From contig NZ_LMUJ01000060.1 of assembly GCF_009765975.1 (NCBI RefSeq), positions 103,268 to 167,267 on the forward strand: a stretch of 64,000 bases of DNA, read 5' to 3'. Shown here one piece after another: positions 16,657 through 26,833 of this stretch. Each line of letters begins with the position of its first letter. The stretch's first letter is position 1. The notes below the pieces were generated by a model. The model did no database searches and was not told where the DNA came from. It saw only the letters and a program-made list of their open reading frames with translations. Origin of the DNA: Acidisphaera sp. S103. Its GTDB lineage: Bacteria > Pseudomonadota > Alphaproteobacteria > Acetobacterales > Acetobacteraceae. Position numbers and translations under genes: made by a program.

Positions 16657-18174
16657 TTATTCGGCTAGCATCGGGGCTGGGGCCACGAAGGGGCGCAGCA
16701 GCGCGGACAGGACGATCGAGACCGCGACGTTGGCTATCAGTGCCCACAGGGCGATGTAGCCGGGGAAGTGGACGCCCATGAACGACAGCGTGAACACCGC
16801 TGCCTTGAATGACGTCGTGGAGGCCATCCACGTTCCTACCCCCATGCCGACGACCCAGCCGGCCAGCAGCGCCCAGCCGTTCAGCATCCGCAGATACAGC
16901 CCGAGGATCACCGACGGCAGCACCTGGATCATCCACAAGCCGCCCAGCAATTGGAATTGCAGTGCGTACGGCACCGGCACGAAGATGATGAACGCCAATG
17001 CGCCGATCTTCACCACCAGCGAGGCCAGCTTCGCCATCGAGGTTTCCTGTGCGCTCGTCGCGTTGGGCGCCAGGAACCCGCGATAGATCGTGCGGCTGAA
17101 AATGTTGGCGCAGGCGATCGACATGATCGCCGACGGCACCAGCGCACCGATCGCGATCGCGGCGAACGCTATGCCGGCGAACCATCCAGGGAAGATCGCC
17201 AGAATCAGCGCCGGCACCGCGAAGCTGTTGCCGTAGCGTTTGAACCCGTCGGCGAATGCCGGGTTGGTGCCGACATGCAGCGCCACGGCCATGAAGCCCA
17301 GAAGCGCCAGCAGGCCCAGCACCAGGGAGTAAGCCGGCAGCAGCGCGGCATTGCGGCGGATCGCGCCGGGGCTGGAACTGCTCAGGATCGCCGTCAGCGA
17401 ATGCGGATATAGGAACAACGCCAGCGCCGACCCCAACGCCAGCGTCGCATAGATGCTGTAGGCGCCGTAGGTGTCGGCCGCCGGTGCTGCCAATGTCAGT
17501 TTCGCTGCCGGAACCGCGGCGAAGATCGGGCCGAACCCGCCCAGTTTCATCGGCACGAAAATCGTCACCGCGATGACCACCAGGTAGATCAGCAGGTCTT
17601 TCACCACCGCGATCATCGCCGGAGCGCGCAGGCCGGAGGTATATGTGAACGCCGCCAGGATGACGAACGCGATGATCAACGGCAGGTCGCCGACCAGGCC
17701 GTCACCCGACACGCCCATCGCTCCGATCACCACCTGCATGCCGACCAGTTGCAGCGCAATATACGGCATCGTCGCCACGATGCCGGTGATGCCGACCGCC
17801 AACGCCAGCCATTTGTTGCCGTAGCGGCCCTGCACGACGTCGGATGACGTGACGTAGCCGTGCTTGTGCGCCAGCAGCCACAGGCGCGGAAACACCAAAT
17901 AGAGCAACGGATAGATCAGGATCGTGTAGGGAACCGCGAAGAACCCCAGCGCCCCCGCGCCGTAGACCAGGGCCGGGACGGCGATGAAGGTGTAGGCGGT
18001 GTAGAGGTCGCCTCCGAGGAGGAACCAGGTGACGAAGGTGCCGAACCGGCGGCCGCCCAGACCCCATTCATGCAGTTGGGTCAGATCGCCGGCGCGCCAG
18101 CGGGCCGCCCAGAAACCCAGCCAGGTGACGAAGATGAAGAGCGCGACGAAGACGATCAGTGCGGACCAGTTCAT
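16657..18174 (-). CDS. Sodium:solute symporter family permease (SSS, MctP-like)
   Basis: 505-residue membrane transporter with about 13 hydrophobic segments. SSS-family features include the N-terminal helix IVFVALFIFVTWLGFWAARW, the sequence LGGRRFGTFVTWFLLGGDLY and the conserved AAIAIGALVPSAIMSIACAN region. It is paired with a DUF3311 protein nine bases upstream, an arrangement known for rhizobial MctP monocarboxylate/amino-acid carriers. A short-chain organic acid or amino acid is therefore the best guess for the substrate. It converges with the Rrf2 gene. Confidence 0.88.
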   Translation of the reverse strand: MNWSALIVFVALFIFVTWLGFWAARWRAGDLTQLHEWGLGGRRFGTFVTWFLLGGDLYTAYTFIAVPALVYGAGALGFFAVPYTILIYPLLYLVFPRLWLLAHKHGYVTSSDVVQGRYGNKWLALAVGITGIVATMPYIALQLVGMQVVIGAMGVSGDGLVGDLPLIIAFVILAAFTYTSGLRAPAMIAVVKDLLIYLVVIAVTIFVPMKLGGFGPIFAAVPAAKLTLAAPAADTYGAYSIYATLALGSALALFLYPHSLTAILSSSSPGAIRRNAALLPAYSLVLGLLALLGFMAVALHVGTNPAFADGFKRYGNSFAVPALILAIFPGWFAGIAFAAIAIGALVPSAIMSIACANIFSRTIYRGFLAPNATSAQETSMAKLASLVVKIGALAFIIFVPVPYALQFQLLGGLWMIQVLPSVILGLYLRMLNGWALLAGWVVGMGVGTWMASTTSFKAAVFTLSFMGVHFPGYIALWALIANVAVSIVLSALLRPFVAPAPMLAE

Positions 18175-18183
18175 GGCGGTTCC

Positions 18184-18387
18184 TCAGCCTTCCGCCTTGT
18201 AGACGATCCAGGCCAACACGGCTGCGATGACCACCCACAGAAGCTGGTACCAATAGTAGAACGGGAAACCGAACAGCTCCGGCGTCAGGCGGTTATAGGA
18301 TGACACCCACAGCATCGCGATAAACGGAAGGACGAAGAGGATGCGGAGCCAGTGCCGCCGCGGCTCCGGACCGGGCTGGGTCGCCAT
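18184..18387 (-). CDS. DUF3311 small membrane protein, partner of the SSS symporter
   Basis: 67-residue protein with two hydrophobic helices (WLRILFVLPFIAMLWVSSYN and FYYWYQLLWVVIAAVLAWIVY) and the DUF3311 hallmark YNRLTPELFGFPFYYWYQLLW. Start at 18387 with AGGAAA upstream; the longer frame to 18441 is unsupported. The family is almost always found directly before an SSS symporter and is thought to be an accessory subunit. It lies nine bases from that gene, in the same operon. Confidence 0.87.
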   Translation of the reverse strand: MATQPGPEPRRHWLRILFVLPFIAMLWVSSYNRLTPELFGFPFYYWYQLLWVVIAAVLAWIVYKAEG

Positions 18388-18623
18388 GGATGTTGTTTCC
18401 TTCCCTGATCGCCTGCGCGAACCGACTAACGAGAATGTCACTTTTCGCGCTTCAATCAGATAAGTCGTTGCTCGTCAAATGGTTCGCTATTCGCAACTGC
18501 CCGGGGTGGGCGAAATCCCTATGCCGTATCCGTGCTGGCGATCCCGCGGCGGGTGGGCCCGTGGCAAAACGGCAACAGGTAGCAGGATCGCCAAAGAAAA
18601 TGCTGCATCGCAGCAAATAGCCC

Positions 18624-18652
18624 TTGCATGCTGCACCTGCGAAGGCCATTAT
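18624..18652 (+). promoter_or_regulatory. Promoter of the sRNA gene
   Basis: TTGCAT (18624-18629) and CATTAT (18647-18652) are separated by exactly 17 bases, a good alphaproteobacterial housekeeping-sigma promoter. Start of transcription is expected near 18659-18661. Confidence 0.65.
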
Positions 18653-18659
18653 AGAACCC

Positions 18660-18739
18660 GCAGACGCGCTACGGCGCACTGCTTTCTTGGACGTTTCCTC
18701 CCTAAACTTCGGCGGTGCCAAAAGCACCGCCGTTTTTTT
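18660..18739 (+). ncRNA. MmgR/alpha-r8 (Rfam suhB-type) trans-acting sRNA
   Basis: Predicted 75-80-nt transcript. A 5' hairpin at 18660-18682 has stem halves GCAG/CTGC and GCGC/GCGC capped by a C(UACG)G tetraloop. It is followed by the single-stranded sequence UUUCCUCCCU at 18694-18703, then a rho-independent terminator. From recall of the literature, that ten-base core is the hallmark of the MmgR (alpha-r8) sRNA family, an Hfq-dependent RNA of about 77 nt in Sinorhizobium meliloti that limits polyhydroxybutyrate accumulation. The CCUCCC core is anti-Shine-Dalgarno-like, so it could pair with ribosome-binding sites. The promoter, length and terminator all agree. A covariance-model search would settle the family; the existence of the sRNA gene is well supported. 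Confidence 0.78.
18710..18739 (+). terminator. Rho-independent terminator of the sRNA
   Basis: Nine-bp perfect stem CGGCGGTGC / GCACCGCCG with loop CAAAA, followed by seven T residues. Confidence 0.9.
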
Positions 18740-18845
18740 GTCCGCCATCCGGTGGTCCGATGGACGCCGAACCGCGCCCCTTCTCCCCGCGGCTTACATT
18801 GCCTGCGCCGTTTTGACAGAATGGAGGCGGCATGGGGGATGACGA

Positions 18846-19739
18846 TTGGACCAGCCGCTACGCGCCACGACACGACCAGCGCGGGCCGCCCCGGATCGGT
18901 TCGGGTGGGGTATCGGCGTCTCCGTCGCGCTGCATGTGGCGGCACTGGTTGGCTTGGCGTTCATACCCCATCACCTGACCCCTGCGACCGAGGCTCCGGC
19001 GGTCGAACTGGTCATGCTGCCGGTCGATGTGGAAACCGCTCCAACCGCGCCGTCACCGGAAGCCACGCCTGCCCCGGAACCCACCCCATCGCCTCCGCCC
19101 CAGCAGGAGGCCCATGTCGATCAACCGCCAATCCCTGAACCGGCGCCGCCGCAAGCCGAACCCGCACCTCCGGAGCCGGCTCTTCCGCCGCCAGTGACGC
19201 CACCACCGACACCGACAGCCGAAGCCCCGCCCCCAGAGCCGATGCCACCCCCGGCTCCTCTCCCTGAACCACCACCCGAACCTCCGCCGCCGCCTCCGCG
19301 CGTTCGGACAATCGTTCGGCGTTCGGCCGTCCCCCCTCACCCATCGCGAGCCCCAACCGCGCCAGCGGCGGAAACCTCACAGCCGCCAGCAGAAGCGTCC
19401 GCCGTCCCCCTGGTATCGCCGGGGCCGCCCGCGTCGCGAGAGGTACCTGCCCGTCTGGATCCCAACTGGCTCGCTGGCGTCAGCCAGTGGCTCCTGGCCC
19501 ACCGTACTTACCCGGAGATGGCTCGGGAACTCGGGCGGCAGGGCACGGTGGTGGTGCAGATCACCGTCGACCCGGACGGGCACGTGCGGGATGTGAAGCT
19601 GATGCAGGGCAGCGGATCGGAGTCACTCGATCAGGCCGCTCAGGCACTGGTGCGGAACGCTCACCTGCCACCGTTTCCGTCGGACATGAAGCTGCCCCAG
19701 CAAACCGTGACGCTGCCCATTCGTTATCAGCTGGAGTGA
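18846..19739 (+). CDS. TonB-family energy-transducing protein
   Basis: 297 residues from a TTG start at 18846, the first possible start after an in-frame stop, with GGGGG a few bases upstream. One N-terminal membrane helix (FGWGIGVSVALHVAALVGLAFI) is followed by a long Pro/Glu-rich periplasmic spacer (about residues 65-160). A TonB C-terminal domain ends the protein (WLAGVSQWLLAHRTYPEMA, GTVVVQITVDPDGHVRDVKL, LPIRYQLE). It transmits the proton motive force via ExbBD to outer-membrane receptors, but neither exbBD nor a receptor is adjacent. Two short Arg/Ala-rich stretches precede the helix, and start assignment is uncertain by a few codons. Confidence 0.85.
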   Translation: MDQPLRATTRPARAAPDRFGWGIGVSVALHVAALVGLAFIPHHLTPATEAPAVELVMLPVDVETAPTAPSPEATPAPEPTPSPPPQQEAHVDQPPIPEPAPPQAEPAPPEPALPPPVTPPPTPTAEAPPPEPMPPPAPLPEPPPEPPPPPPRVRTIVRRSAVPPHPSRAPTAPAAETSQPPAEASAVPLVSPGPPASREVPARLDPNWLAGVSQWLLAHRTYPEMARELGRQGTVVVQITVDPDGHVRDVKLMQGSGSESLDQAAQALVRNAHLPPFPSDMKLPQQTVTLPIRYQLE

Positions 19740-19857
19740 AACGGGTGTCACCCGGACGCCGCCTACCGCGGACCCGTCTGTATGAATTTCTGTCCATTGC
19801 ACGTGGCGCACGTGGTTACGATTGACCTGATGCGGCCCGGTCCATAGCTTCCGCCCC

Positions 19858-21435
19858 ATGTCCGATACAGTCCGCAACAACCTGACCGAACTCCCCAAGG
19901 CATGGCCGTTTGAGGAAGCGCGGAAGGTGGTGAAACGCCTCGCAGCGTCGGGCAAGGAAACCGCCTTGTTCGAAACGGGTTACGGCCCGTCCGGCCTGCC
20001 TCATATCGGCACGTTCGGCGAAGTCGCTCGGACCACCTGGGTGCGCCGAGCGTTTACCGAGATCACGGGACGGCCAGCGAAGCTGCTGGCGTTCAGCGAC
20101 GACATGGATGGTCTGCGCAAGGTGCCGGACAACATCCCGAACAAGGACCTGCTGACGCCGCACCTCGGCAAGCCGCTGACCCAAATTCCCGACCCGTTCG
20201 GCACCCATGACAGCTTCGGTGCCCACAACAATGCCAGGTTGCGGGCGTTCCTGGATTCCTTCGGCTTCGAGTATGAGTTCGCGTCGTCCACCGAATACTA
20301 TCGGGCTGGCCGTTTCGACGCCGCCCTGGTGCGCGTGCTGGAATGCTACGATGCGGTCATGGCCGCCACGCTGCCGACGCTGCGGGCGGAGCGGCAGGCG
20401 ACCTACTCGCCGTTTTTGCCGGTGCATCCGCATACCGGGATCGTCATGCAGGTGCCGATGGAGCGGATCGACCCGGCCGCCGCCACGGTGACCTGGAAAG
20501 ACCCGGCGACGGGCGATGTGTTCGAGACCTCGGTCAAGGGCGGTGCCTGCAAACTGCAATGGAAGGCCGACTGGGCGATGCGCTGGTATGCGCTGTCCGT
20601 CGATTACGAGATGTCGGGCAAGGACCTGATCGATTCCGTCAAGCTGTCTGGCCGGCTGTGCCGCATCCTGGGCGCGCAACCGCCCGATGGCATGACGTAT
20701 GAGCTGTTCCTGGATCAAGACGGCCAGAAGATCAGCAAGTCCAAGGGCAACGGGCTGTCGGTCGACGAGTGGCTGACCTACGCGCCACCCGAATCATTGT
20801 CCCAGTTCATGTACAACAAGCCGCAGAGCGCCAAGCGGCTGTATTTCGACGTGATCCCGCGCGCCGTGGACGAGTACGTCGGCAATCTCGACAAGCTGCG
20901 GGCGGAGGCCGAACCCGCCAACCCTGCGTGGCATATCCATGGCGGCCGTTTGCCGAACCATGCGGGCAGTCCTATCTCCTTTGCCATGCTGCTCAACCTC
21001 GCCAGCGTGGTGAATGCCGATTCTCCGGACATTCTTTGGGGCTTCATCCGCCGCTATGCGGCTGGCGCCAGTCCGGAGACGCAACCGTTGCTCGACCGGT
21101 TGGTGGACCATGCGATCGCCTATTACCGGGACTTCGTGCGGCCGGAAAAGCGCTACCGCCAGCCCACCGATATGGAGCGTGCCGCGCTGGAAGACCTGGC
21201 GGCCACGCTGGCCACGCTGGCGGACAGTTCGGCCGAAACCATCCAGAATGCGGTGTTCGAGGTCGGCAAACGCCACCCGTTCCCCGATCTGCGCACCTGG
21301 TTCGGCGCGTTGTATCAGATCCTGCTTGGCCAGCAGGAAGGGCCGCGTTTTGGCGGCTTCGTCGCCCTGTATGGCATCCCCGAGACGATTACGCTGATCC
21401 AGTCAGCGCTCACGCGTCGATCCGACGCGGCCTGA
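19858..21435 (+). CDS. lysK: Lysyl-tRNA synthetase, class I
   Basis: 525-residue class I LysRS, the archaeal-type enzyme used by many alphaproteobacteria. The HIGH-like motif is [17 protein letters not shown] near residue 45 and the KMSKS-like motif is KISKSKGNG near residue 290. The C-terminal helical anticodon-binding part is present ([19 protein letters not shown]). It charges tRNA-Lys with lysine in the cytoplasm. The stop is followed after three bases by the MprF-like gene, so the two are almost certainly co-transcribed. Lys-tRNA is the lysine donor for phosphatidylglycerol lysylation, which makes the pairing functionally suggestive. Confidence 0.93.
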   Translation: MSDTVRNNLTELPKAWPFEEARKVVKRLAASGKETALFETGYGPSGLPHIGTFGEVARTTWVRRAFTEITGRPAKLLAFSDDMDGLRKVPDNIPNKDLLTPHLGKPLTQIPDPFGTHDSFGAHNNARLRAFLDSFGFEYEFASSTEYYRAGRFDAALVRVLECYDAVMAATLPTLRAERQATYSPFLPVHPHTGIVMQVPMERIDPAAATVTWKDPATGDVFETSVKGGACKLQWKADWAMRWYALSVDYEMSGKDLIDSVKLSGRLCRILGAQPPDGMTYELFLDQDGQKISKSKGNGLSVDEWLTYAPPESLSQFMYNKPQSAKRLYFDVIPRAVDEYVGNLDKLRAEAEPANPAWHIHGGRLPNHAGSPISFAMLLNLASVVNADSPDILWGFIRRYAAGASPETQPLLDRLVDHAIAYYRDFVRPEKRYRQPTDMERAALEDLAATLATLADSSAETIQNAVFEVGKRHPFPDLRTWFGALYQILLGQQEGPRFGGFVALYGIPETITLIQSALTRRSDAA

Positions 21436-21438
21436 GTC

Positions 21439-23484
21439 ATGGCGGCGGGCACCCGAAAGGCGTTGAAAAGCTGGGTTCGCCATTTGCCGCCGATGCTGGG
21501 CATCGCTCTGCTGATTGGTGCCATCTACGTGGTGCAGCGAGAATTCCGCCACCTTCGGCTGAAGGAGATTGGTGAAGCACTGGCCGCGATTCCGGACCAC
21601 GCGCTGGTGTTTTCGTTCACCTGGACGATCCTGTCCTACTTTATCCTGACGTTTTACGATCGCCTCGGCACCATCTACGCGGGCCATAAAGTGTCTTATG
21701 GGCGGGTCGCGTTCGCGTCCTTCTGCGCCTATGCGCTGTCACACAACCTGGGATTTGCCGCCATATCCGGCGCCGCGGTGCGCTATCGCCTGTACGCGCA
21801 CTGGGGGCTGACACCGCTGCAGATCGGCAAGACCGTTGCGTTCTGCAGCCTGACCTTCGGCCTGGGCGGGATGGTGCTGGGCGGCTCGATCCTGTTCATG
21901 GAGCCGCGGGCGATACCGTTCTTCGGCCCGCATCTGCCGAGGCAGGCGCTTTACGGATTCGGCGTGCTGCTGTGGGCCATCGTCCTGGGCTACGTCACGC
22001 TGGCCAAGGTGTTTGGCCGGATCAAAGTCGGCGGCCACGACATCGAACTGCCGGGCTGGCGCATGGCGATCATCCAGGTGTTGCTGGCCACTGTCGATGT
22101 CGCCGTCACCGCCACCATCTTCTATGCCCTGCTGCCGCATGCGACAGGCCTGACCTGGCTGATTTTCCTGGGCGTCTACGTCGCGTCCTACACCGCCGGC
22201 CTGGCCGCCAACCTGCCGGGCGGCATCGGCGTGTTCGACACCGCGATGCTGTTCGGGCTGTCACCCTATATCGGCGCGCCACGCATCATCGGCGCGATCC
22301 TGGTGTTTCGCCTCTACTACTATGTGATTCCGCTGTTTCTCGCCGGCTCCCTGTTCGCCGGTAACGAGATCCTGCTGCGGGGTGGCGGCCTGCTGGGCCG
22401 TTTTGGCCGTCTGGCGCCGGTCCAGGCGGTCGGCCGCTGGAGCGAGCCGGACTTCGCCGTCACCGCCGCCACCGGGGCCGTCGGCCTGTGCGGCGTGCTG
22501 ATGCTGTGCCTGGGCGTGTTGGCGCCGGAGGCTGATTTCTCCTGGATGGACCCGGATTACGGCGTGTTTGCCAGCCAGGCAGGCCAGTTCGTCCCGTCGC
22601 TGATCGGCGCCGGGCTGGTGGTGATGGCGATCGGCCTGTCGCATCGGGTCAACCTCGCCTGGGGCCTGACCATATTCCTGCTGGTTTTGGGGGCCGCCTT
22701 TACGGCCACGCAGGAAGCCCGCATCTGGGTGGTCGGCCTGCTGGTGTTGACGACGCTGCTGCTCGCACCGTTCAGGGCCTGCTTCTATCGCCACCCGCAT
22801 CTGATGAGCGGGCCGCTGCAGCCGGGCAGCGCCTTGACCCTGGTCGTGCTGGGCCTGTGCCTGTTCTCGCTGGCGGTCACCCGATCGCACACGCATCTGT
22901 TGCACAACAATGCCTTCTGGGCGGTCATCATCTCCCGCGAGTTACCGAATACCGTGCGGCTCGCGGTCGCGATCTCCATGCTGCTTGGCCTGACGGCGAT
23001 CTGGCTGCTGCTGCGGCCGGGCCGCGTGCGCTATCTGCCCTGGGACAGCGACGCGCGCCGCCTGCTGTTCGGGATGGGGGCCGGGCCGTATCAGACCGCC
23101 GATGGAGTCGTCCTGGGGGAATCCGAGCGGGCGGCGATCCCGTTTCGGCGGTTTGGCCGGGTGCTGTTGGGCCTGGGTGACCCTGTCGGCGAGGAGGCTG
23201 ATCGGATCTCGGCGATCTGGCGCCTGCGTGACCTGGCGCAGCAGGAGGGATCGGATGCCGCGGTCTGGCATGCCGGCCCCGAATTGCTGAAGGTGTATGG
23301 CGACCTGGGCCTGACCGCGCTGCCGCTGGGGCCGGACGGCCTGCCGATGCCGGAATCGGACGGCGATACCCCGATCGCCGGGCAATACCTGGTTTGCAAG
23401 GCGGAGCGGGACCTGACCATGTTGCTGCCGGTGTTGCCGGCCCTCGCGCTGGGGTTGCGGCCGACCGTGCCGGCCGTGGTTTGA
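21439..23484 (+). CDS. MprF-like lysylphosphatidylglycerol synthetase/flippase, C-terminally truncated
   Basis: 681-residue membrane protein. The N-terminal part (residues about 20-520) has some 14 hydrophobic segments with the LPG-synthase/UPF0104 signature (YTAGLAANLPGGIGVFDTAML). The C-terminal part opens like the MprF catalytic tandem-GNAT domain (GPYQTADGVVLGES, VLLGLGDPVGEEADRISAIW, WHAGPELLKVYGDLGLTALPLG). It then stops after about 140 residues, where complete MprF proteins continue for roughly 180 more. The second GNAT unit, which carries the active site, is therefore absent and no continuation is visible downstream. It may be a flippase only, depend on a partner, or be decaying. Directly follows lysK with a three-base gap. 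Confidence 0.8.
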   Translation: MAAGTRKALKSWVRHLPPMLGIALLIGAIYVVQREFRHLRLKEIGEALAAIPDHALVFSFTWTILSYFILTFYDRLGTIYAGHKVSYGRVAFASFCAYALSHNLGFAAISGAAVRYRLYAHWGLTPLQIGKTVAFCSLTFGLGGMVLGGSILFMEPRAIPFFGPHLPRQALYGFGVLLWAIVLGYVTLAKVFGRIKVGGHDIELPGWRMAIIQVLLATVDVAVTATIFYALLPHATGLTWLIFLGVYVASYTAGLAANLPGGIGVFDTAMLFGLSPYIGAPRIIGAILVFRLYYYVIPLFLAGSLFAGNEILLRGGGLLGRFGRLAPVQAVGRWSEPDFAVTAATGAVGLCGVLMLCLGVLAPEADFSWMDPDYGVFASQAGQFVPSLIGAGLVVMAIGLSHRVNLAWGLTIFLLVLGAAFTATQEARIWVVGLLVLTTLLLAPFRACFYRHPHLMSGPLQPGSALTLVVLGLCLFSLAVTRSHTHLLHNNAFWAVIISRELPNTVRLAVAISMLLGLTAIWLLLRPGRVRYLPWDSDARRLLFGMGAGPYQTADGVVLGESERAAIPFRRFGRVLLGLGDPVGEEADRISAIWRLRDLAQQEGSDAAVWHAGPELLKVYGDLGLTALPLGPDGLPMPESDGDTPIAGQYLVCKAERDLTMLLPVLPALALGLRPTVPAVV

Positions 23485-23521
23485 TAACAACCCGCCGAAA
23501 GACTGACGCACTGACCCCTCG

Positions 23522-23607
23522 CCGTCATGGTGGGCGAAGGCTGACCATCCATGCCTTGGGTTAGAAGGGCAGAAGGCGTGGATACTGGCATTCGCCAGTA
23601 TGACGGG
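23522..23607. repeat. Inverted pair of hairpin repeats (includes copy 2 of the 33-bp repeat)
   Basis: The forward unit at 23575-23607 has the same GGCGTGGAT and ATGACGGG flanks as the copy at 7-39. Its stem is changed to ATACTGG / CCAGTAT, so base pairing is kept while sequence differs. A diverged unit in the opposite orientation (CCGTCAT ... ATCCATGCC) lies at about 23522-23556. Confidence 0.6.
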
Positions 23608-23668
23608 GTGGCCGCGGGTGGAGAGTGGATCTCGTGCGGGTGGGTATAAGCTGTCTCAACCGCTACGT

Positions 23669-23775
23669 TTAGAGCGTTTTCACCCTGACTGTGCAGGGAG
23701 AAAACGCTCTAACGCTTTGTTTGATCGCATGATTCACGCGCTCTGGACGTTCCGCCCAGCGCGATCATGCTCTAG
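23669..23775. repeat. About 107-bp double-hairpin intergenic repeat
   Basis: Outer arms TTAGAGCGTTTTC and GAAAACGCTCTAA form a perfect 13-bp inverted repeat that continues inward as CCCTG / CAGGG. A second hairpin follows (GCATGAT + CGCGCT pairing with AGCGCG + ATCATGC). The element ends TGCTCTAG, overlapping the thiD stop. A related half unit (TTAGAGCGTTTCCACCC) lies at 52352-52368. The 185 bases between the MprF-like stop and this repeat hold only the other repeat pair. Confidence 0.6.
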
Positions 23776-24571
23776 GTCGACAATCGGCCCAGATCGACCG
23801 TGACGCTGTGATCCAGCGGTCCGTGGCCGTGGCCGAAGCCGGGCGCTGCGGCGATCGCGGCTCGGACATAGGCGCGCGCGCGGACCACCGCATCCCGCAG
23901 GGACAAACCCTGCGCCAGCCCCGCCGCGACCGCCGAGGCGGTCGTGCAGCCGGTCCCATGCGTGTGCCTTGTCTCGATCCGCGGTGCCGAGAACGCCTCG
24001 ATACCGTCGGCCGTGGCGAGCAGATCGGTGACTGTCGCGGACTCCAGATGACCGCCCTTCAGCAGCACCGCCGGCACACCCATCGCCAGCAGCGCCGCGG
24101 CGGCGGCCCGCATGTCCGCCTCGGTGCGGATGGTCAGGCCGGTCAAGGCCTCGGCCTCGGGCAGGTTCGGGGTGATTACCGCGGCACGCGGCAACAGTCG
24201 CCGGCGCAAGGTCTCCACCGCCTGCGTGGCCAGCAGCGCCTGGCCGCCCTTCGCCACCATCACCGGGTCCAGCACCAGCGGCACGTCGGTCGTTAGAGCA
24301 TCGCAGACCGTGTCGATCGTCGCGCTGTCGCCTAGCATGCCGATCTTGATGGCGTCGGCGCCGATGTCGCTCATGACGACGTCGATCTGCTGGTGAATGA
24401 AGTCTTGTGGCACCGGCATCACGCCGTGCACGCCCAGCGTGTTCTGCGCCGTCAGCGCGGTGATCGCCGTCGCAGCGAAGGCACCCAGCGCGGTGATCGT
24501 CTTGATATCCGCCTGGATGCCGGCCCCGCCGCCGGAATCCGATCCGGCGATCACCAGCACCCGGCCCTTCA

Positions 24572-24572
<1 letters not shown>
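23772..24572 (-). CDS. thiD: Hydroxymethylpyrimidine/phosphomethylpyrimidine kinase
   Basis: 266-residue ribokinase-fold kinase that phosphorylates HMP and HMP-P in thiamine synthesis. Motifs are VIAGSDSGGGAGIQADIKT at the N-terminus and the anion-hole/ATP loop GTGCTTASAVAAGLAQG near residue 215, with DPVMVAKGG in between. Start at 24572, giving a one-base overlap with the glmM stop (TGATG), so it is translationally coupled. It is the last gene of folP-glmM-thiD. Confidence 0.92.
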
Positions 24573-25942
<1,370 letters not shown>

Positions 25943-25984
25943 GCGCTGTCTGTCACTCCGCGCGGACATCTAATGGAAGCCGTT

Positions 25985-26833
25985 TCATTCGGCCAGTGCC
26001 CGCCAGACGCGCAGCGCCTGCACCGTCTCCAACACATCGTGAACCCGCAGGATCGCGGCGCCGTGTTGCACGGCGAACAGTTCGGCGGCGAGTGAGCCCG
26101 GCAAGCGCCGGCGTGCGTCGGTTTCGTCGGTCAGGGCGCCGATGAGGCTTTTGCGCGACAGGCCGGCCAGGACCGGATAACCCAGGCTGACCAGGTCGGG
26201 CAGCCGCCGCAGCACCGCGGCCGACTGCTTGGATCGCTTGGCGAACCCGAATCCCGGGTCGATCGCAATCTGCTCCGGCCGCACACCGGCCTGGATCGCG
26301 GCGTCGATGCGCTGCTCCAGTTCGGCTCGCACCTCGGCCACGACATCGTCGTAAACGGCCAGAGTGGCCATCGTCTCCGGCGTGCCGCGCATGTGCATCA
26401 GCACAACCGGACAGGCGTGTTCCACCACCACGGCAGCCGCCAACGGGTCATGCACCAGGGCGGAGACATCGTTGATGATCCTGGCGCCGGCGGCCAGCGC
26501 GGCCCGCATGGTTGACGCGTTGCGGGTATCCGCCGAGAGGCAAACGCCCTCGGCGGCCAGGGCGCGAATGACGGGCAGCACGCGTGCCTGCTCGACATCG
26601 GGTGGCACCGGGGTCGCACCCGGGCGGGTGCTTTCACCGCCGACGTCGATGATGTCGGCGCCGTCGGCCGCCATCGCCAGGCCGGCCGCGATGGCGTCTC
26701 GCGAATCGGCGCGGCGCCCGCCGTCGCTGAAACTGTCCGGCGTGACGTTAAGGATCGCCATCACCAGCGGCCGGTCGAGGGCAAAGCCGGCCCAGCAGGC
26801 GGCCGGTCTCGCGATATGTCGGGGAGGAGACAT
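25985..26833 (-). CDS. folP: Dihydropteroate synthase
   Basis: 282-residue TIM-barrel enzyme of folate synthesis that joins pterin pyrophosphate to p-aminobenzoate; it is the sulfonamide target. Motifs are MAILNVTPDSFSDGGRR, DIIDVGGESTRPGATPV, RIINDVSALVHD, VLMHMRGTPETM and IDPGFGFAKRSKQ. Start taken at 26833 (MSPPRH); an upstream ATG at 26890 is possible but adds unconserved sequence. First gene of the folP-glmM-thiD operon. Confidence 0.94.
   Translation of the reverse strand: MSPPRHIARPAACWAGFALDRPLVMAILNVTPDSFSDGGRRADSRDAIAAGLAMAADGADIIDVGGESTRPGATPVPPDVEQARVLPVIRALAAEGVCLSADTRNASTMRAALAAGARIINDVSALVHDPLAAAVVVEHACPVVLMHMRGTPETMATLAVYDDVVAEVRAELEQRIDAAIQAGVRPEQIAIDPGFGFAKRSKQSAAVLRRLPDLVSLGYPVLAGLSRKSLIGALTDETDARRRLPGSLAAELFAVQHGAAILRVHDVLETVQALRVWRALAE

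Noticed and set aside
19022-19320. Proline-rich tract as a nucleotide repeat array
   Set aside because: It is the coding sequence of the TonB spacer; periodicity comes from CCN codons, not from unit repeats.
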